From positions 1 to 36,968 of the forward strand of contig JABUEY010000026.1 of the NCBI GenBank assembly GCA_013314815.1: DNA of 36,968 bases. Reading direction: 5' to 3'. The first letter of the stretch is position 1, and every line of letters begins with the position of its first letter. The notes beneath the pieces were generated by a model. It was not told where the DNA came from and ran no database searches. It worked only from the letters and a program-made list of their open reading frames with translations. The DNA comes from Syntrophobacteraceae bacterium (GTDB lineage Bacteria; Desulfobacterota; Syntrophobacteria; Syntrophobacterales; Syntrophobacteraceae). Shown piece after piece: positions 33,766 to 36,968 of this stretch. The position numbers were made by a program, and so were the translations under genes.

Positions 33766-34722
33766 GTGAACGGCCAGAATCCGGCTCTGAGCAGAGAAGT
33801 CATCATTGGTGTCGTCGCAACGGTGCTGTTTTTCCTCTCCATGATGCTGATACCGGTGGTGGGGATTGCCGCGGGAGTTTTTACTCCGCTGCCGACCCTC
33901 ATTTCCTGCTGCCGGTGGGGCCGGCCGGCGGGTTACTTTGTACCGGCGGGTGCGGCCGTTGTGGGTTCAGTGGTGCTTTCGTACCTGGGAGCGGCTCCAA
34001 GTATTCCGTACTATTGCGCAATGTTGTGCCTTGGACTGCTGCTGGGGACGGGTGTTCGGCAGCAGTGGTCCCTGGAAAAGACCATTGCCGGATCGAGCCT
34101 TGCGGTGTTCGGGATGGGTGCGGCAGTCTTCTGGTTCACCTTCTCGGGTGCCGAAGGCGGGATGGTGAAGTACCTGGAAAATGACCTGAAAGGCGCCGTC
34201 TCTCTGGCTATTCAGCAGTATGCGACAGGCGAAGAGGAGAAGAGAATCCTCGAAGAGGCTTTCCATGCCATCGTGCCTGTCCTGGTGCGGATGCTTCCCG
34301 GGGCCGCCCTGGCATCGGCGCTGTTCATATCCTGGATGAACCTGCTCGTGATGAAGAGAACCTGCCCCGTTTTCGGCCTTCCGGTTCCCCAGTGGGGGGA
34401 ATGGTCTCGCTGGAAGGCCCCCGAGCAGTTTGTATGGGCCGTGATCGGAGGTGGGTTCCTTCTGTTCGTCCCCTCTTCGGGACTCAGGTTTCTGGCTGCA
34501 AACGTGCTGCTTGTTCTCGGCACGGTGTACCTGTTCCAGGGCCTGGCTATTGCGGCTTTTTATTTCGAGAAATGGAAACTCCCGAGGTTCCTCCGGGCTG
34601 TCATCTATGCTTTTCTGCTCCTGCAGCAGTTCGCCACCCTCGGAGTCATCCTCGTTGGACTTTTTGACATATGGCTTGACTTCCGACGCCTCTCGCGAAA
34701 GGCTCCACTGAAGGAAGAATGA
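33766..34722 (+). CDS. DUF2232 (YybS-like) integral membrane protein
   Basis: This 318-aa protein has about eight hydrophobic segments (for example EVIIGVVATVLFFLSMMLI near the N-terminus and FLLLQQFATLGVILVGLFDIW near the C-terminus) and fits DUF2232. Its place between rpsR and rplI is a conserved one for this family. It resembles S-component-like membrane proteins, but no function is established. GTG start with GAGAG upstream; an in-frame alternative was not evident. Confidence 0.8.
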   Translation: MNGQNPALSREVIIGVVATVLFFLSMMLIPVVGIAAGVFTPLPTLISCCRWGRPAGYFVPAGAAVVGSVVLSYLGAAPSIPYYCAMLCLGLLLGTGVRQQWSLEKTIAGSSLAVFGMGAAVFWFTFSGAEGGMVKYLENDLKGAVSLAIQQYATGEEEKRILEEAFHAIVPVLVRMLPGAALASALFISWMNLLVMKRTCPVFGLPVPQWGEWSRWKAPEQFVWAVIGGGFLLFVPSSGLRFLAANVLLVLGTVYLFQGLAIAAFYFEKWKLPRFLRAVIYAFLLLQQFATLGVILVGLFDIWLDFRRLSRKAPLKEE

Positions 34723-34834
34723 GGGAAATCTTCCCGTCCGGGGAGCCTGCCGGTCCGGTGATCGGGGCAAAGGGAGCAGGCTGTACTGGAAGCATGCGAA
34801 TTCGGATACATACCAGGCATTCGAGGAGATCGTT

Positions 34835-35281
34835 ATGAAAGTGATACTGACGGAAAACATTGCCTCTTTGGGGCAGATCGGGCAGATCGTGAACGTGGCT
34901 CCGGGGTATGCCCGCAACTTTCTGCTCCCGAAGGGGCTTGCCATGGAGGCTACCGGTAGGAACGTCAAGGAACTCGAACACCGGAAAAGACTCCTTGCCC
35001 AGAAGCGGGAGAAGGTTCACCAGGAGATGCTCTCGCTGGCCGAGAAGCTGAACCAGGTTAGACTGGTGCTGCGTCGGAAGGTGTCTGAAGACGAGAAGCT
35101 TTATGGTTCGGTGAGCGCCACGGACGTGTACGGTGAGCTGAAGGAGCTGGGATTTGACCTGCCGCGCAGGAGCATACAGCTGGAGCAGCCTTTAAAGCAG
35201 CTGGGTGAGTTTGCCGTGCCGGTGAAGGTGGACGCTCAGATCACCGCAAATGTCAGCGTCGTCGTGGAGAAAGAAGAATAG
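34835..35281 (+). CDS. rplI: Large ribosomal subunit protein bL9
   Basis: bL9 binds 23S rRNA near the L1 stalk and affects reading-frame maintenance. The 148-aa protein starts MKVILTENIASLGQIGQIVNVAPGYARNFLLPKGLA, the N-terminal rRNA-binding domain, followed by a long helix (about 45-80) and a C-terminal domain with LYGSVSATDVYGELKELGFDLPRRSI. GAGGAGAT precedes the ATG. dnaB begins 5 nt after its stop. Confidence 0.97.
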   Translation: MKVILTENIASLGQIGQIVNVAPGYARNFLLPKGLAMEATGRNVKELEHRKRLLAQKREKVHQEMLSLAEKLNQVRLVLRRKVSEDEKLYGSVSATDVYGELKELGFDLPRRSIQLEQPLKQLGEFAVPVKVDAQITANVSVVVEKEE

Positions 35282-35286
35282 GAGCC

Positions 35287-36627
35287 GTGGACGGCATCGC
35301 AGAAGAACTCAGGAGAATCCCCCCTCAGCAGATTGAAGCCGAACAGTCGCTGCTCGGGGGGATTTTGATTGACAACGAAGGCCTGCCTTCGGCGCTGGAG
35401 ATCCTCAGGGGTGACGAGTTTTACAGGGATGCTCACCGAATCATATACCGGGCGATTCAGGAACTGTTTGAACAAAACGAACCCATCGATCTGGTCACCC
35501 TGGCCTCCCTGCTCCAAGAAAAGAATCAACTCGATGCCGTCGGCGGTGCAACCTACCTCGCTTCTCTGCTCGAAACGGTTCCTTCCGCCGCCAATGTGGC
35601 GGCTTATGCCAAGATCGTCAACGAAAAGGCGCTCCTGCGCCGCCTGATCCAGGCGGCCGGCGAGATCAGTTCGTGGGCCTACGGTGGAGGCAAGAGCATC
35701 GAGGAGATCCTCGACCATGCCGAATCGGCGATCTTCAACATTACGGAAAACCGTCTCCGAAGCAGCTATTACCCTCTGAAGGAAGTTGTAAAGAAGAGCA
35801 TCGAGGCTATCGAGAGGTTCCAGGAATACCGAGACATGGTCACGGGCGTTCCCAGCCACTACAGGGACCTCGACAAGCTCACCGCAGGTTTCCAGAAATC
35901 GGATCTGGTCATCATCGCTGCCCGGCCGAGCATGGGAAAGACAGCCTTTGCCTTGTGCCTGGCCCGAAATGCCGCTGTGGAAAGCGGCGTGCCCGTAGGT
36001 TTCTTTTCCCTCGAGATGAGCAAGGAGCAGCTGGCGATGCGGCTGCTCTGCTCCGAAGCCAGGGTTGATTCTCACAAGATCCGAACCGGGTTTCTCAGCC
36101 GGGACGAAGCGGCCAAGATGCTCCGAGCGGCCGGGTCCTTTACGGACACCCCCATCCTCATCGATGATACCCCCGCCATATCCGCTCTCGAACTCCGTGC
36201 CAAGGCACGCCGCATGATGGCCGACCGCGGGCTGGGAATGGTTGTCGTGGATTACCTGCAGCTCATGCGAGGCCGGGAAGGGGCGGAACGCCGGGAACAG
36301 GAGATATCCGAGATATCGAGGTCTCTCAAGGCCCTGGCCAAGGAACTCAACATCCCGGTCATCGCCCTTGCACAGCTCAACCGCAAGGTCGAGGAGCGGC
36401 ACAACAAGCGCCCCGTGTTGAGTGACCTGAGAGAATCCGGGGCTATCGAACAGGATGCGGACGTCATCGCCTTCATCTACAGGGACGAGGTGTACAACCC
36501 GGCAACTCCCGACAAGGGGATTGCGGAAATACTCATCGGCAAGCAGCGAAACGGCCCGACGGGTGAAATCAAGCTGAGCTGCATCAGTACATATACCCGG
36601 TTTGAGGATCTGGCTTACGAAGGCTAG
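35287..36627 (+). CDS. dnaB: Replicative DNA helicase DnaB
   Basis: DnaB is the hexameric 5'-3' helicase at the replication fork. The 446-aa protein has the N-terminal primase-interacting domain (about 10-110, PPQQIEAEQSLLGGILID), a linker, and the RecA-like domain with Walker A AARPSMGKTAF (211-221), FFSLEMSKEQLAMRLL, the Walker B region MVVVDYLQLM and ALAQLNRKVEERHNKRPVLSDLRESGAIEQDADV. The GTG start has AGGAG 2 nt upstream and follows rplI by 5 nt, the common rplI-dnaB pairing. No intein is present. Confidence 0.97.
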   Translation: MDGIAEELRRIPPQQIEAEQSLLGGILIDNEGLPSALEILRGDEFYRDAHRIIYRAIQELFEQNEPIDLVTLASLLQEKNQLDAVGGATYLASLLETVPSAANVAAYAKIVNEKALLRRLIQAAGEISSWAYGGGKSIEEILDHAESAIFNITENRLRSSYYPLKEVVKKSIEAIERFQEYRDMVTGVPSHYRDLDKLTAGFQKSDLVIIAARPSMGKTAFALCLARNAAVESGVPVGFFSLEMSKEQLAMRLLCSEARVDSHKIRTGFLSRDEAAKMLRAAGSFTDTPILIDDTPAISALELRAKARRMMADRGLGMVVVDYLQLMRGREGAERREQEISEISRSLKALAKELNIPVIALAQLNRKVEERHNKRPVLSDLRESGAIEQDADVIAFIYRDEVYNPATPDKGIAEILIGKQRNGPTGEIKLSCISTYTRFEDLAYEG

Positions 36628-36776
36628 CAGGTCCTGGAAGCCCTGTTCAGGCACCGCGTCAGCGAACTCCAGGGTGCCGCGAATCTGCCACAATTCCGCC
36701 CTTGCTTCCGTTGTGTCCGGACTCGATGCGCTGGCGACGTGCCGAATCGGCCCCGGGATATGCAGAGGATATTCGA

Positions 36777-36968
36777 ATGAAAACGACGAAGGTATACTGG
36801 GATGAATCCGTGGAAGCCCTTTCCAGGGATCAGCTGGAAGCCCTGCAGGTCAGACGTCTCAGGGAGACCATCGAACGAGCCTCTTCGTCGGTGTTCTATG
36901 CAGAAAGATTCAAGGAAGCGGGCATATCGCCATCGGTCATTTCCAGCCCCGGAGATGTCGCCAGGCTG
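36777..36968 (+). CDS. Phenylacetate-CoA-ligase-like protein, N-terminal part (3' end outside window)
   Basis: 64 codons are visible from ATG 36777 to the window edge. The sequence YWDESVEALSRDQLEALQVRRLRETIERA, then FYAERFKEAGI and a SPGDVARL phrase, matches the N-terminus of PaaK-type AMP-forming ligases, which activate phenylacetate or other aryl acids. The catalytic region is outside the window. It starts 149 nt after dnaB, and that spacer holds no recognisable gene. It is the second aryl-CoA-ligase-like gene in this window. Confidence 0.75.
   Translation, partial: MKTTKVYWDESVEALSRDQLEALQVRRLRETIERASSSVFYAERFKEAGISPSVISSPGDVARL

Overview
The window reads as a chromosomal segment of a Desulfobacterota (former Deltaproteobacteria) bacterium, most likely near Syntrophobacterales. 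This is inferred from gene order (rapZ/EIIA-Man, ptsN-hpf-rpoN-lptB-lptA-lptC-kdsC-kdsA-pyrG, tpiA-secG-tRNA-Leu, rpsF-rpsR-DUF2232-rplI-dnaB), from the LPS/KDO genes that mark a Gram-negative envelope, and from acyl-CoA ligase and RACo-like genes typical of anaerobes. No rRNA is present, so genus is not fixed.

Layout. 1-191: 3' remnant of an IS630-type transposase. 234-3703 (minus): a magnesium-type P-ATPase followed by an EIIA-domain protein, with a structured, gene-free leader upstream. 4226-16028 (minus): tRNA-Leu(GAG), secG, tpiA, pgk, gap, a divergent second GAPDH, a 1418-aa protein resembling pyruvate phosphate dikinase but lacking the PEP-binding barrel, rimI, EIIA-Man and rapZ. 16207-24128 (minus): ptsN, hpf, rpoN, the Lpt genes, kdsC, kdsA and pyrG. 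24129-24676: gene-free divergent spacer with REP-like repeats. 24677-28282 (plus): CBS-ACT protein, aryl-CoA-ligase-like enzyme, metallo-beta-lactamase-fold protein. 28301-29859 (minus): khpA, a small Cys-rich protein, a family 9 glycosyltransferase. 29860-30828: gene-free, with a second REP-like cluster. 30829-36968 (plus): a RACo/DUF4445 protein without a ferredoxin domain, an FtsB-like protein, rpsF, rpsR, a DUF2232 membrane protein, rplI, dnaB, and the start of a phenylacetate-CoA-ligase-like gene.

How it works together. Lower glycolysis/gluconeogenesis (tpiA, pgk, gap) is linked with a PPDK-like phosphotransfer protein and an unusual GAPDH paralog. Next to these lie regulatory PTS parts (EIIA-Man, EIIA-Ntr, RapZ) with no sugar permease, and no HPr or Enzyme I inside the window. 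The rpoN-lpt-kds block makes sigma-54 and builds and exports lipopolysaccharide. The ribosomal protein block ends with the replicative helicase.

The most unusual items are the barrel-less dikinase-like protein and its PTS neighbours, the divergent GAPDH, the EIIA protein with an unknown C-terminal domain behind mgtA, the ferredoxin-less RACo-like protein, and two related REP-like repeat clusters in the two largest gene-free spacers between transcription units.
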